A DNA stretch of 64,000 bases, taken from positions 174,504 to 238,503 of the forward strand of contig NZ_CSTD01000004.1 in the NCBI RefSeq assembly GCF_001053185.1. The letters are read 5' to 3'. Origin of the DNA: Mycobacterium bohemicum DSM 44277 (GTDB lineage Bacteria; Actinomycetota; Actinomycetes; Mycobacteriales; Mycobacteriaceae). Positions within the stretch are counted from its first letter, which is position 1. Each line of letters begins with the position of its first letter. Shown here piece after piece: positions 8,239-16,509 of the stretch. Below the pieces are notes generated by a model. The model ran no database searches, was not told the origin of the DNA, and worked only from the letters and a program-made list of their open reading frames with translations. The position numbers and the translations under genes were made by a program.

Positions 8239-8477
8239 GCGAATCAATCAGGCTGGCAAACGAATTCGCCGAAGTCGAGGTGCGGCGGGTGGACACCCGC
8301 AACGGGTCGCGGCTGCTGATCAGCGCCCCGCGCAGCGGGCGGTCGATCAGCCTGGACGCGCTCGAGGTGGAGGCGCTGACCTGGCAGAACGCCCGCACGC
8401 TGGCGGCCATGGTCGGCAGGTCCGGTGCGCCGCTGCTGCCCGACGAGCCGGAGGGCGGCGATGACGGGCTGGCTTGA
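8235..8477 (+). CDS. Unknown 80-residue protein inside the dioxygenase operon
   Basis: GTG 8235 overlaps the beta-subunit stop (GTGA), and the TGA at 8475-8477 lies 17 nt inside the next gene, so it is tightly coupled and likely translated. The product (VSESIRLANEFAEVEVRRVD ... SISLDALEVEALTWQNARTL) has no cysteine, so it is not the missing ferredoxin. It looks like a short beta hairpin plus helix with an acidic tail (PDEPEGGDDGLA). I do not recognise the family. An assembly factor or a regulator of the oxygenase is possible. Confidence 0.7.
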   Translation: MSESIRLANEFAEVEVRRVDTRNGSRLLISAPRSGRSISLDALEVEALTWQNARTLAAMVGRSGAPLLPDEPEGGDDGLA

Positions 8478-9249
8478 GGGCAAGCGCGCCCTGATCGTCG
8501 GCGCCGGTTCCGGGATCGGCCGGGCCGTCGTCGACGCGTTCCTCGCCGAAGGCGCCGCGGTGGCCGTGCTGGAACGTGATCTCCGGAAGTGCAACGCGTT
8601 GCGTGAGCAGTTGCCCGAGCTGCCGGTGATCGAGGGTGACGCGACCACCCGCGAGGCCAACACGCGCGCGGTCGATGTCGCCGTGGACGCGTACGGCGGC
8701 CTGGACACCCTGGTGAACTGCGTCGGCGTCTTCGACTTCTACCGCGGCGTGGGCGATCTGGGCGCCGACGAACTGTCCGCGGCGTTCGACGAGATGTTTC
8801 GCACCAACGTGCTCAGCCACCTGCACTCGGTCAAGGCCGCGCTTCCGTCGCTGGCTGCCGGCTCGTCGATCGTGCTGACCGAGTCGGCGTCGTCGTTCTA
8901 TCCCGGGCGCGGCGGCGTGCTCTACGTCGCGTCGAAGTTCGCGGTGCGCGGACTGGTCACGGCGCTGGCGCACGAGCTGGCGCCCGGCATCCGGGTCAAC
9001 GGGGTGGCCCCCGGCGGCACCCTGAACACCGACCTGCGCGGCCTGGCGAGCCTGGGGCTTGACGGCGTCCGCCTCGACGACGGGCCCGAGCGCGCGCGGG
9101 AGCTGGCCGCGCGCAACCCCCTCGGCGTGGCGCTCGACGGCCGCGACCACGCGTGGAGCTACGTGTTCCTGGCGTCCGACCGGTCCCGCGGCATCACCGG
9201 CGAAACGATCCGGCCCGACGGCGGATTCGGGCTCGGGGCCCCGCGATGA
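8461..9249 (+). CDS. cis-Dihydrodiol dehydrogenase-type short-chain dehydrogenase (HcaB/BphB-like)
   Basis: 262 residues from ATG 8461. Classical SDR: NAD-binding GAGSGIG near the N-terminus, an NCVG-type motif (DTLVNCVGVFDFYRG), a catalytic serine in VLTESASSFYPGRGG, and YxxxK as Tyr-Val-Ala-Ser-Lys (LYVASKFAVRGLV), ending in GRDHAWSYVFLASDRSRGIT. The gap between Ser and Tyr and the ESASSFYPGRGG stretch resemble dihydrodiol dehydrogenases such as BphB and HcaB, which re-aromatise the diol made by the upstream oxygenase to a catechol. The start overlaps the preceding small gene by 17 nt and the stop overlaps the aldolase start (ATGA). Confidence 0.87.
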   Translation: MTGWLEGKRALIVGAGSGIGRAVVDAFLAEGAAVAVLERDLRKCNALREQLPELPVIEGDATTREANTRAVDVAVDAYGGLDTLVNCVGVFDFYRGVGDLGADELSAAFDEMFRTNVLSHLHSVKAALPSLAAGSSIVLTESASSFYPGRGGVLYVASKFAVRGLVTALAHELAPGIRVNGVAPGGTLNTDLRGLASLGLDGVRLDDGPERARELAARNPLGVALDGRDHAWSYVFLASDRSRGITGETIRPDGGFGLGAPR

Positions 9250-9974
9250 CGGCGCTCGACGAGCAACGCGCCCTGGTCGCGCAGGGCTGCCGGGTGGCGG
9301 CCGCCCGCGGGCTGGTCGACGGCATGCTCGGCCACCTGAGCCTGCGGGTGGGCGACGAGCGGTTGCTGGTGCGCTGCCGCAGCGACACCGACGCCGGGGT
9401 GGCGTTCACCCGCCGCGACGACGTCCGGCTGGTCGGGTTCGACGGCAGCCCCGCAGCCGACGGCGAGCTCGACGGGTACCGCGTCCCCAACGAACTGCCG
9501 ATCCACGTCGAGACGATGCTGGCCGACCCCCGGCACCGCGCCGTCGCGCACCTGCACCCGCCCGCCGTCGTGGCCGCCGACCTGGCCGGCATCGCGATCC
9601 GGCCGATCTACGGCGCCTACGACATTCCCGGCGCGCGGCTGGCCCGCGGCGGCGTGCCCGTGTACGAACGGGCCGCGCTGATCGGCACTTCGCGGCTGGG
9701 CAAGGAGATGGTGGCGGCGATGCGCGGCCGGCCGGTGGTCATCCTGCGCGGCCACGGAATCACCAGCGCCGCCGCGACCGTAGAGCAAGCGGTCCTGCAG
9801 GCGATCAGCCTGAACGAACTCGCGCGAATGTCGTTGCGGGTGCGCGCCGCCGGCGCAACGCTGCGGGACATCGACGACGCGGACTGGGAGGACCTGCCGG
9901 ATCTCGGGCCGTCGTTCACCGCCGAGGCGGCCTGGCGCCACGAGGTGGCCCGGTTGCGAATTGATAACGCGTAG
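9246..9974 (+). CDS. Class II aldolase/adducin-family protein
   Basis: 242 residues from ATG 9246. Class II aldolase features: AAARGLVDGMLGHLSLRVGD at the start, PIHVETMLADPRHRAVAHLH giving the paired metal histidines with HLHPP, and a third histidine in VVILRGHGITSAAATVEQAV. These Zn enzymes catalyse retro-aldol or decarboxylation steps. Here it may process a ring-cleavage or side-chain product of the dioxygenase pathway (inference). It is the last gene of the operon; the next gene starts 84 bp later and belongs to another function. Confidence 0.82.
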   Translation: MTALDEQRALVAQGCRVAAARGLVDGMLGHLSLRVGDERLLVRCRSDTDAGVAFTRRDDVRLVGFDGSPAADGELDGYRVPNELPIHVETMLADPRHRAVAHLHPPAVVAADLAGIAIRPIYGAYDIPGARLARGGVPVYERAALIGTSRLGKEMVAAMRGRPVVILRGHGITSAAATVEQAVLQAISLNELARMSLRVRAAGATLRDIDDADWEDLPDLGPSFTAEAAWRHEVARLRIDNA

Positions 9975-10058
9975 CGGAAAAGTCACAAGTTCGCATCCTC
10001 GCGCGGACACTCCGCTTTTGTGCCGGAGCCGCGGCGGTGGCGAGCTTAGCGTTCCAGC

Positions 10059-10904
10059 GTGAACGAACTGGATCGGCGACGGTTTCTCGTCGCGGTCGCC
10101 GCGACGGTGGCCGTCACGGGGATCTCGTGGTCCTCGGCGGCCGGGCCCCACGAGACGGTCGCGCGCGGGGACGTCATCGGATCGGTACCGGGCCCGATCG
10201 CCCCGACCCTGCCGCCGTTGTTGCCACCCCCGCCCAAGGGATCGCGGGTCCCGCTGCCCGGCGGGGCGGCGCTGAACAAGCTCCCGGGCAGCGATCTCGT
10301 GGCGTGGACCGCCGATGACGGAGTCGACTCCGATGTGGTGCGGCTCTACACCCAATTCGCCAAGGACACCGGCGTGCGGCTCACCTATTTCGTGACGGGC
10401 TCGTTTCGCTCGTGGACCGAGAACGCCGCTTTGCTTCGGCCGCTGGTGGATTCCGGGCAGATCCAGTTGGCCAACCACACCTGGAGTCACCCGGACCTGA
10501 CGCGACTGTCGCCGGGCCAGGTCGCCGACGAGCTCGGCCGCACCGACGCGTTCCTGCAGAACACGTACGGCGTCGACGCCGCCCCGTACTACCGGCCGCC
10601 CTACGGCCACCACAACGCCTCGGTCGACGCGGTGGCCGCCGATCTCGGCTACCACGTTCCCACGCTGTGGAGCGGCGACCTGCGCGACTCGGCGGTGCTT
10701 GCCGACGACCAGATCGTCCAGTTGGCCCAGCAGTCCTTCGTGCCGCAGAACATCGTGATCGGCCACCTCAACCACCCGTCGATCACCCACGTCTACGGCC
10801 AGCTGGTCGACATCATCCGGGCGCGCAGGCTGCGGACCGTCACGCTCAACGACGTGTTCCTGCGACCCGAGATTCCGCACCGCACAACGCGTTTCGTGAG
10901 CTGA
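10059..10904 (+). CDS. Exported polysaccharide deacetylase (NodB homology domain)
   Basis: 281 residues from GTG 10059. The N-terminus (MNELDRRRFLVAVAATVAVT) has a twin-arginine-like RRRF signal. The NodB domain shows motif 1 as WTADDGVDS (the usual TFDDG becomes TADDG, with both aspartates present), motif 2 as NHTWSHPDL (the two metal histidines) and motif 3 as YYRPPYGHHN. The late motif IVIGHLNHPSI supplies the C-terminal His. It probably deacetylates a cell-envelope polysaccharide outside the membrane. A proline-rich linker (PTLPPLLPPPPKGS) follows the signal. Confidence 0.85.
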   Translation: MNELDRRRFLVAVAATVAVTGISWSSAAGPHETVARGDVIGSVPGPIAPTLPPLLPPPPKGSRVPLPGGAALNKLPGSDLVAWTADDGVDSDVVRLYTQFAKDTGVRLTYFVTGSFRSWTENAALLRPLVDSGQIQLANHTWSHPDLTRLSPGQVADELGRTDAFLQNTYGVDAAPYYRPPYGHHNASVDAVAADLGYHVPTLWSGDLRDSAVLADDQIVQLAQQSFVPQNIVIGHLNHPSITHVYGQLVDIIRARRLRTVTLNDVFLRPEIPHRTTRFVS

Positions 10905-10920
10905 CGCCTCCGGGCGGCGG

Positions 10921-12558
10921 TCAGACCGACTGTGCGGCTTGCTCTTTGGCCCAGCGGTAGTCGGCCTTGCCGGACGGCGAGCGCTGCAGGCGGTCGCGAA
11001 AGACGATCGCCTTGGGCAGCTTGTAGCGGGCGATGTGGCGGCTCGCCTCGGCGATGATGCCGTCGGGGTCCGCGGGCTGGCCGTCGGCCATCTGCACCAC
11101 GGCGACCACCTCGTTGCCCCACCGCTCGCTGGGCCGGCTGGTCACCACCACGTCGTAGACGCCCGGGTGGCGGGCGATCGCGGCCTCCACCTCCTCGGCG
11201 AAGATCTTCTCCCCGCCGGAGTTGATGGTGACCGAGTCGCGGCCCAGCAGCTCGATCTGGCCGTCGGCATGCCAGCGGGCCCGGTCCCCGGGCACCGAGT
11301 GCCGGATCCCCTCGATGACCGGGAACGTCCGCGCGGTCTTCTCCGGGTCACCCAGGTACCCCAGCGGTATCAGCCCCTGCTGTGCCAGCCAACCGACTTC
11401 GTCGTCGCCGGGCGACAGGATGCGGGTGAGGTCCGAGCTGACCACCACCGCCCCCGGGTTGGGGGCGAACCGCCCGGAGACCCCCAGCGCGCGGCTGGAC
11501 ACCTCGCCCATCTGGGAGCCGGACTCCGACGACCCGCCCGCGTCGAGGATGGTGAGCTGGGGCAGCAGCTCGATGAAACGCCGCTTGAGCGGCGCGGTCA
11601 GCGCGGCACCGCCGGTGATCAGGATCAGCAGCCCGGACAGGTCGTGAGCGCCGGTCTCGATCTCCTCGAGCAGGGGCCGCCCGAAGGCGTCGCCGACCAT
11701 CGACAGCGAAACCACCCGCTCGCGGCTGGCCAGGGCCAGCGCCTCGGCGGGATCGAAGTGGGTGGTCGTCGGCGCCATCACGAACGGTCGGCCCCCGCAC
11801 AGGTTGATGAACGCCGCCCACTGCGCGGCCCCGTGCATCAGCGGTGCCACCGTCATCGAACCCGGCCCCTCGGGCCGCGATCGCTCGACGATTTCCTCCA
11901 GGCTGGTCACCATTTCACCGGTGCCGAAGTTGCGGCCGCCCATGGCATTCAGATAGATGTCGTTCTGGCGCCACAGCACCGCCTTGGGCATCCCGGTGGT
12001 GCCGCCGGTGTAGAGCACGTAGAGGTCGTCGGGTGAGAGCGCGAGGTCGAGTGGCTCGTCGGACACCGACGCCAGCAGGTCCTCGTACCGCACCGCCCCG
12101 GGCAGCGGCTCGTGCCCGGAGCCGTCGTCGACGTGGATCAGGCGCACGTCGGCGCCCAGCGTCCGCAGCGATTCGGCGAGCGTGGGGGCGAAGCGCGCGT
12201 GGTACATCACCGCCTCCGCGCGGGCGTTGCCCAGCAGATACACCAGTTCGTCGGCGACGTAGCGATAGTTGACGTTGAACGGCGCGACCCTCGCCCCGTA
12301 GGCGCCCAGCATGGCCTCGAGGAACTCGTTGCAGTTGGCCATGTACAGGCCGAGGTGGCTTTGCCCCGACTCGTAGGGCGCCAGCTCGACGCGTTCCCGT
12401 CGCGCCCCGAGCCCCCACCCGTGCAGCGCGCGCGAGAACCGGCGGGCCCGTTCGGCGGTCTGCGCGTACGTGTACCGCCGGTCCCCGAACACGATGCAGT
12501 CCCGGTCGGGGTTGGCCGCTGCCACCGCCGCGAACACCTGGGCGAGGTTGAACTCCAC
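10921..12558 (-). CDS. Acyl-CoA synthetase, FadD19-like
   Basis: 545 residues from ATG 12558 (MEFNLAQVFAAVAAANPDRD). AMP-forming ligase motifs: P-loop LYTGGTTGMPKAVLWRQNDI, A5-type GGSSESG in ILDAGGSSESGSQM, hinge LLGRDSVTINSGGEKIFAEE, and the C-terminal lysine in RSPSGKADYRWAKEQ. The WRQNDIY, INSGGEK and PDYRWAKEQ-like features are those I associate with FadD19/FadD17-type enzymes of sterol side-chain or fatty-acid activation. The exact substrate is not readable. Divergent from the SGNH hydrolase at 12646 across an 87-bp gap. Confidence 0.87.
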   Translation of the reverse strand: MEFNLAQVFAAVAAANPDRDCIVFGDRRYTYAQTAERARRFSRALHGWGLGARRERVELAPYESGQSHLGLYMANCNEFLEAMLGAYGARVAPFNVNYRYVADELVYLLGNARAEAVMYHARFAPTLAESLRTLGADVRLIHVDDGSGHEPLPGAVRYEDLLASVSDEPLDLALSPDDLYVLYTGGTTGMPKAVLWRQNDIYLNAMGGRNFGTGEMVTSLEEIVERSRPEGPGSMTVAPLMHGAAQWAAFINLCGGRPFVMAPTTTHFDPAEALALASRERVVSLSMVGDAFGRPLLEEIETGAHDLSGLLILITGGAALTAPLKRRFIELLPQLTILDAGGSSESGSQMGEVSSRALGVSGRFAPNPGAVVVSSDLTRILSPGDDEVGWLAQQGLIPLGYLGDPEKTARTFPVIEGIRHSVPGDRARWHADGQIELLGRDSVTINSGGEKIFAEEVEAAIARHPGVYDVVVTSRPSERWGNEVVAVVQMADGQPADPDGIIAEASRHIARYKLPKAIVFRDRLQRSPSGKADYRWAKEQAAQSV

Positions 12559-12645
12559 CGGTCTCCTCCTGTCGGGCCAGCGTCACGCTACAGTGCGATC
12601 CCCGGCGGGCGAAGCGGGTCGCGGGCACCTATTACTCTCAGCATC

Positions 12646-13485
12646 GTGTGCGGGGCTCGTCAGACCGGATACCGCCGATACGTCGCCCTCGGGGACAGCC
12701 AGACCGAGGGCCTGTGGGACGGCGACGACGACATCGGCCTGCTCGGGTTCGCCGACCGGCTGGCGGCCATGATCGACGCCCTGCACCCGGGCCTGCACTA
12801 CGCCAACCTCGCGATCCGCGGCAAGCGGATCGCGCACGTCCTGCGCGAGCAGGTGCCGCCGGCGTTGGCCATGGAGCCCGACCTGATCACCGTGTGCGTC
12901 GGGATGAACGACGTCATCCAGCCCGGGCGATCCTTCGACCCCGCCCTGCGCGACCTCGGAGAGCTCTACGCCGCCCTCGCCGGCTCGGGGGCCACCGTGG
13001 TGACGACGACCTTCCCCAACGTCGCGCAGTTCCTGCCGCTCGGGCGGCTGGTCTCGGGGAGGCTGACCCGCATCAACTCGGCGATTCGCGCGGCCGCCGA
13101 CCGCTACGGGTTCCGGCTCGTCGACCTGTATCACGCGCCGTCGATGCGCGAGCTCGAGACGTGGGACATCGACCGCGTGCACGCCTCGTCGCGAGGGCAC
13201 CTCCTGTTCGCCGCGGCCGCCGCCGAGGCGCTGAGTCTCCCTGGCAGCAACCATGATTGGGCGCGGCCGAGCGCCGACCCCGCGCGCTTGTCGCTGTCGG
13301 ACACCGCATCCGGGCACCTGCGCTGGACGCAGGACGCCTTCTTCCCGTGGATCTGGCGCCGGCTGCGCGGCATGTCCTCCGCCGACGGGCGCGAGCCCAA
13401 GCGGCCGCAGCTGGAACCCCTCCGCGCGGCGGGCGAAGGTAATCCGGCGCGCAACCGGCGGCGGTCGGGCATCCTTGACCCATGA
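12646..13485 (+). CDS. SGNH/GDSL-family hydrolase
   Basis: 279 residues from GTG 12646. Block I is VALGDSQTEGLWDGDDD (nucleophile Ser in GDS). Block III is VCVGMNDV (Gly-x-Asn-Asp), and block V is DIDRVHASSRGH (Asp and His of the triad). It lacks a signal peptide, so it is probably a cytoplasmic esterase or acyl hydrolase. The longer open frame reaching back to 12112 overlaps the divergent ligase gene and has no family similarity. The last ~60 residues are basic and disordered-looking. The stop overlaps the DedA start (ATGA), so the two are coupled. Confidence 0.85.
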   Translation: MCGARQTGYRRYVALGDSQTEGLWDGDDDIGLLGFADRLAAMIDALHPGLHYANLAIRGKRIAHVLREQVPPALAMEPDLITVCVGMNDVIQPGRSFDPALRDLGELYAALAGSGATVVTTTFPNVAQFLPLGRLVSGRLTRINSAIRAAADRYGFRLVDLYHAPSMRELETWDIDRVHASSRGHLLFAAAAAEALSLPGSNHDWARPSADPARLSLSDTASGHLRWTQDAFFPWIWRRLRGMSSADGREPKRPQLEPLRAAGEGNPARNRRRSGILDP

Positions 13486-14147
13486 ACGTGCAGGCATTGC
13501 TGCAGTCGGTTCCCCCGCTCGCGGTCTACCTGGTGGTCTGCGGCGTCGTCGGGGTCGAGAGCCTGGGCGTCCCGCTGCCCGGCGAGATCGTCCTCGTCAG
13601 CGCGGCGCTGATGTCCTCGCAGCACGACCTGCCCGTCAATCCGATCGGAGTGGGCGCGGCCGCGGTGATCGGCGCGGTGGTCGGCGACTCCATCGGCTAC
13701 ACAATCGGGCGGCGATTCGGGCTGCCCCTCTTCGACCGGCTCGGCCGGAGATTCCCCAAGCACTTCGGCCCGGGGCATGTGGCGCTCGCCGAACGGCTCT
13801 TCGACCGCTGGGGCGCGCGGGCGGTGTTCTTCGGGCGCTTCATCGCGCTGTTGCGCATCTTCGCCGGGCCGCTGGCCGGCGCGCTGAAGATGCACTACCC
13901 GCGTTTCCTGGCGGCCAACGTCTCGGGCGCGATTTGCTGGGCCGGCGGCACCACCGCGGTGGTGTACTACGCCGGCATGGCCGCCGAACGCTGGATGGAG
14001 CGGTTCTCCTGGGTGGCCCTGGTGGTCGCGGTCGTCTTCGGCCTCATCGCCGCCTACGCGCTGCGCGAGCGCACCGCACGGGCCATCGCCGAACTCGAGG
14101 AAGAGCACTACCGCAAAGCCGGCACCACCGCGGCCGACGCCGCCTAA
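13482..14147 (+). CDS. dedA: DedA/VTT-family membrane protein
   Basis: 221 residues from ATG 13482. DedA signatures: VESLGVPLPGEIVLVSAALM, VIGAVVGDSIGYTIGRRFGL, and the functionally important FGRFIALLRIFAGPLAG followed by NVSGAICWAG. It is a polytopic membrane protein; DedA proteins are linked to lipid-carrier flipping and membrane homeostasis. A DedA gene followed by a STAS-domain gene matches what I remember of Rv2637-Rv2638; here a convergent TetR gene lies between them. Confidence 0.88.
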   Translation: MNVQALLQSVPPLAVYLVVCGVVGVESLGVPLPGEIVLVSAALMSSQHDLPVNPIGVGAAAVIGAVVGDSIGYTIGRRFGLPLFDRLGRRFPKHFGPGHVALAERLFDRWGARAVFFGRFIALLRIFAGPLAGALKMHYPRFLAANVSGAICWAGGTTAVVYYAGMAAERWMERFSWVALVVAVVFGLIAAYALRERTARAIAELEEEHYRKAGTTAADAA

Positions 14148-14764
14148 CCGACCGCCTCGCCGACGCCGGACGCCGCGGTCGGCCGGTGCTGGTCGATCAG
14201 GTCGACGGCCATCCGGCGGGCCCGCACGGCGGCATCCAGGTCGCCGATGGCGGCCAGGATGATCGCGCCCTTCATCAGCAGGTGCAACGACCACGCGAAG
14301 TCGTCGACGTCGCTCAGGCCGGCGGCAATCGCCCTCTGCCGCACGACTTCTCGCACGTGGTCGAGGTGAGTGATGCAGGCCTGCCCCACCGGATGGTCGG
14401 CGCCCAACTCGAGCAGCACGTTGATGAACGAACAGCCCTCGTACCCGTCGCGGAGCTGAAACCAGTCGTGCATGACGTCGAAGATCGCCAGCAACTGTTC
14501 CTCGGGGGTGTCGCCCCGCTGCCGCGACTGTTGCTCGATCAGGCCGTGCGTCCAGAGCTCTTCCCGCCGCTGCAGCACGGCCAGGACGAGGTCGTTCTTG
14601 GTCGCGAAGTGGCGGTACAGGGTCGCCCGGGCGACGCCGGCCCGCTCGATCACCTCGTCGGTGCCGACGGCACGGATCCCGCGCCGACCGAACAACTCGT
14701 AGGCTGCGGCCAGGATCCGCTCACGAGGCGAGGCGACGGGCGTCGCGGCATCGTGATTGGTCAT
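14144..14764 (-). CDS. TetR/AcrR-family transcriptional regulator
   Basis: 206 residues from ATG 14764. The N-terminal HTH is clear: RERILAAAYELFGRRGIRAV, GTDEVIERAGVARATLYRHF, ATKNDLVLAVLQRRE. The ligand domain is of the TetR_C type found with YRHF-KNDLVL regulators (FINVLLELGADHPVGQAC). It overlaps dedA by 4 nt at its 3' end. A palindrome 34 bp upstream of its start is a plausible autoregulatory operator, and may also control the plus-strand STAS gene at 14934. Confidence 0.9.
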   Translation of the reverse strand: MTNHDAATPVASPRERILAAAYELFGRRGIRAVGTDEVIERAGVARATLYRHFATKNDLVLAVLQRREELWTHGLIEQQSRQRGDTPEEQLLAIFDVMHDWFQLRDGYEGCSFINVLLELGADHPVGQACITHLDHVREVVRQRAIAAGLSDVDDFAWSLHLLMKGAIILAAIGDLDAAVRARRMAVDLIDQHRPTAASGVGEAVG

Positions 14765-14797
14765 ATGACGCTTACCATACTCTTAGCTGGGACGTAT

Positions 14798-14815
14798 AGA
14801 CAGACCGCCCTGTCT
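14798..14815. promoter_or_regulatory. Palindromic operator candidate for the adjacent TetR
   Basis: AGACAG-N6-CTGTCT is a perfect 6-bp inverted repeat in the 170-bp divergent spacer between the TetR gene (start 14764) and the STAS gene (start 14934). The flanks are AT-rich (GTAT before it, GTTATAC after it). Spacing and position are typical of TetR-family sites. Confidence 0.5.
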
Positions 14816-14933
14816 CGTTATACAAATGAGATTCGCATTATTCGCGAATCGTCAGTCTTCAGTCAGCAGGACGGGCATTCCATCCCGGGGTCGAAGACAC
14901 CTCTTCAGACACCGGTCGATCAGGGAGTCCATC

Positions 14934-15371
14934 ATGAGCCCGGTCTTTGCAGAACCCATGTACACCACGCCTTTGATGCTCAGCACGAGGCTGGTGTACG
15001 AGCTGGGCGACCCCAACAGCACGCTGCGCGCCACCACCGATCGGATGGGCGCCGCGGTCCTCATCAGCGCCGGCGGCGAGATCGACGCGTGCAACGAGCG
15101 CACCTGGAGCCAGCTGGTCAACGAGGCCGCCGGCGTCGTGATCGCCCCCGGCCCGTTCATCGTCGACGTCACCGGCCTCGATTTCATGGCGTGCTGCGCA
15201 TTCTCCGTCCTCGCCGACGAGGCGCACCGCTGCCGCGACCGCGGGATCGAACTGCGGCTGGTCAGCCACCAGCCGATCGTCACCCGGATCGTCGACGCCT
15301 GCGGGCTCAATGCCCTGCTGCCGATCTACCCGACCGTCGACGCGGCGCTGGCGGGGGCGGCGCGCTGGTGA
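14934..15371 (+). CDS. STAS-domain (anti-sigma-factor antagonist-like) protein
   Basis: 145 residues from ATG 14934, preceded by AGGGAG at a good spacing; an upstream in-frame ATG at 14826 has no such site. The STAS fold: VLISAGGEIDACNERTWSQL, FIVDVTGLDFMACCAFSVLA, ELRLVSHQPIVTRIVDACGL. The usual phosphorylatable serine of RsbV-type proteins (D-S/T-S/T-G) is replaced by MACC, with two cysteines, so redox rather than phosphorylation control is possible. It resembles what I recall of Rv2638. Confidence 0.78.
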   Translation: MSPVFAEPMYTTPLMLSTRLVYELGDPNSTLRATTDRMGAAVLISAGGEIDACNERTWSQLVNEAAGVVIAPGPFIVDVTGLDFMACCAFSVLADEAHRCRDRGIELRLVSHQPIVTRIVDACGLNALLPIYPTVDAALAGAARW

Positions 15372-15409
15372 CGTGGTGGCCGGGCCACTGAGCGGGTGTG
15401 CTCGGCCGC

Positions 15410-16507
15410 ATGAGCGACCTTCCCACCTTCGGCGCCGAGGAGGAGTTTCTCCTCGTCGACCCGCGCACCGGCGAGCCCGCCGCACGTAACTCCGCGGTGG
15501 CCGAGGAGGCCGGGCGCCGCGGCGTCGACCTGCAGGTGGAGCTGAGCAGCTGCCAGGTCGAGACCACGTCGGCGGTGGCGTCCACGAGCGCGCAGCTCGC
15601 CGGGGAACTCGCCCGCCTGCGACGCGCAGCCGCGCAGGCCGCCGAGGCCGCCGGCGTCACGCTGCTCGCCTCGGGCCTTCCCCCCGCCACGCCGCACGAG
15701 TTCCCGGTCACCGACACCCCGCGGTACCGCCGGATCGGTGAGCGATACGGGATGGTCGCGCACGAGCAGGGCATCTGCGGCTGCCACGTGCACGTGCAGG
15801 TGCCGGACCGGGCCGCCGCCATCCACGTCAGCAACTGGCTGCGCCCGTGGCTGCCGTCACTGCTTGCGCTGTCGGCGAATTCGCCGCTGTACCGCAACGC
15901 CGAAAGCGGGTACGCGAGCTGGCGCAGCGTGCTGTGGCGCCGCTGGCCGGCCGCCGGGCCGCCGCCGTTCTTCGCCTCGCCCGACGAATACGAGCGCACC
16001 GTGCGCATGCTCGTCGACACCGAGGTCATCCTGGATCAGAAGATGATCTATTGGGACGTGCGCCCGTCGGCGAACTTTCCGACGATCGAGGTCCGGGTGG
16101 CCGACGTGCCGGCAACCGCCGCCGAAACCGTGCTGCTGGCCACCCTGGTGCGGGCCGCGGTCATCACCGCCCTCGAGGAGAACAGCGGCGAGAAAGACGA
16201 GCTCGCGCGCCTGCCACCGGGCGCGCTGCGGGCCGCGTACTGGAAGGCCGCCCACGACGGACTGGCCGGCGACGGCCTGGACCTGCTGGGCGACCGCGGG
16301 GCGATGCCCGCGCGGGAGCTGTTGGGCGCGTTGGTGCGCCGGGTCCGGCCCGCGCTGGAGGCCCTCGGCGAATACGACCGCGTCACCGGGGAACTCGACC
16401 GCATCGCCGCGCAGGGCAACGGTGCGATGCGGCAGCTGCGGGCCTGGCGGCGGCGCCGGGACGTGATGGACGTCGTGCGCGAGGTCGCCGAGGCGACGCT
16501 GAGCTGA
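15410..16507 (+). CDS. Carboxylate-amine ligase (glutamate-cysteine ligase family 2, YbdK-like)
   Basis: 365 residues from ATG 15410 (a GTG at 15398 is also in frame). GCS2 signatures: FGAEEEFLLVDPRTGEPA, VELSSCQVETTS, GICGCHVHVQVPD, ALSANSPLYRNAESGYASWR, and DVRPSANFPTIEVRVADVPA. The family forms gamma-glutamyl-type amide bonds with weak glutamate-cysteine ligase activity. Mycobacteria use mycothiol rather than glutathione, so the natural product is uncertain. The closest remembered relative is Rv0433. Confidence 0.87.
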   Translation: MSDLPTFGAEEEFLLVDPRTGEPAARNSAVAEEAGRRGVDLQVELSSCQVETTSAVASTSAQLAGELARLRRAAAQAAEAAGVTLLASGLPPATPHEFPVTDTPRYRRIGERYGMVAHEQGICGCHVHVQVPDRAAAIHVSNWLRPWLPSLLALSANSPLYRNAESGYASWRSVLWRRWPAAGPPPFFASPDEYERTVRMLVDTEVILDQKMIYWDVRPSANFPTIEVRVADVPATAAETVLLATLVRAAVITALEENSGEKDELARLPPGALRAAYWKAAHDGLAGDGLDLLGDRGAMPARELLGALVRRVRPALEALGEYDRVTGELDRIAAQGNGAMRQLRAWRRRRDVMDVVREVAEATLS

Positions 16508-16509
16508 CG

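Noticed and set aside
8235..8477. Small operon gene as the missing ferredoxin
   Set aside because: The protein contains no cysteine, so it cannot hold an Fe-S cluster.
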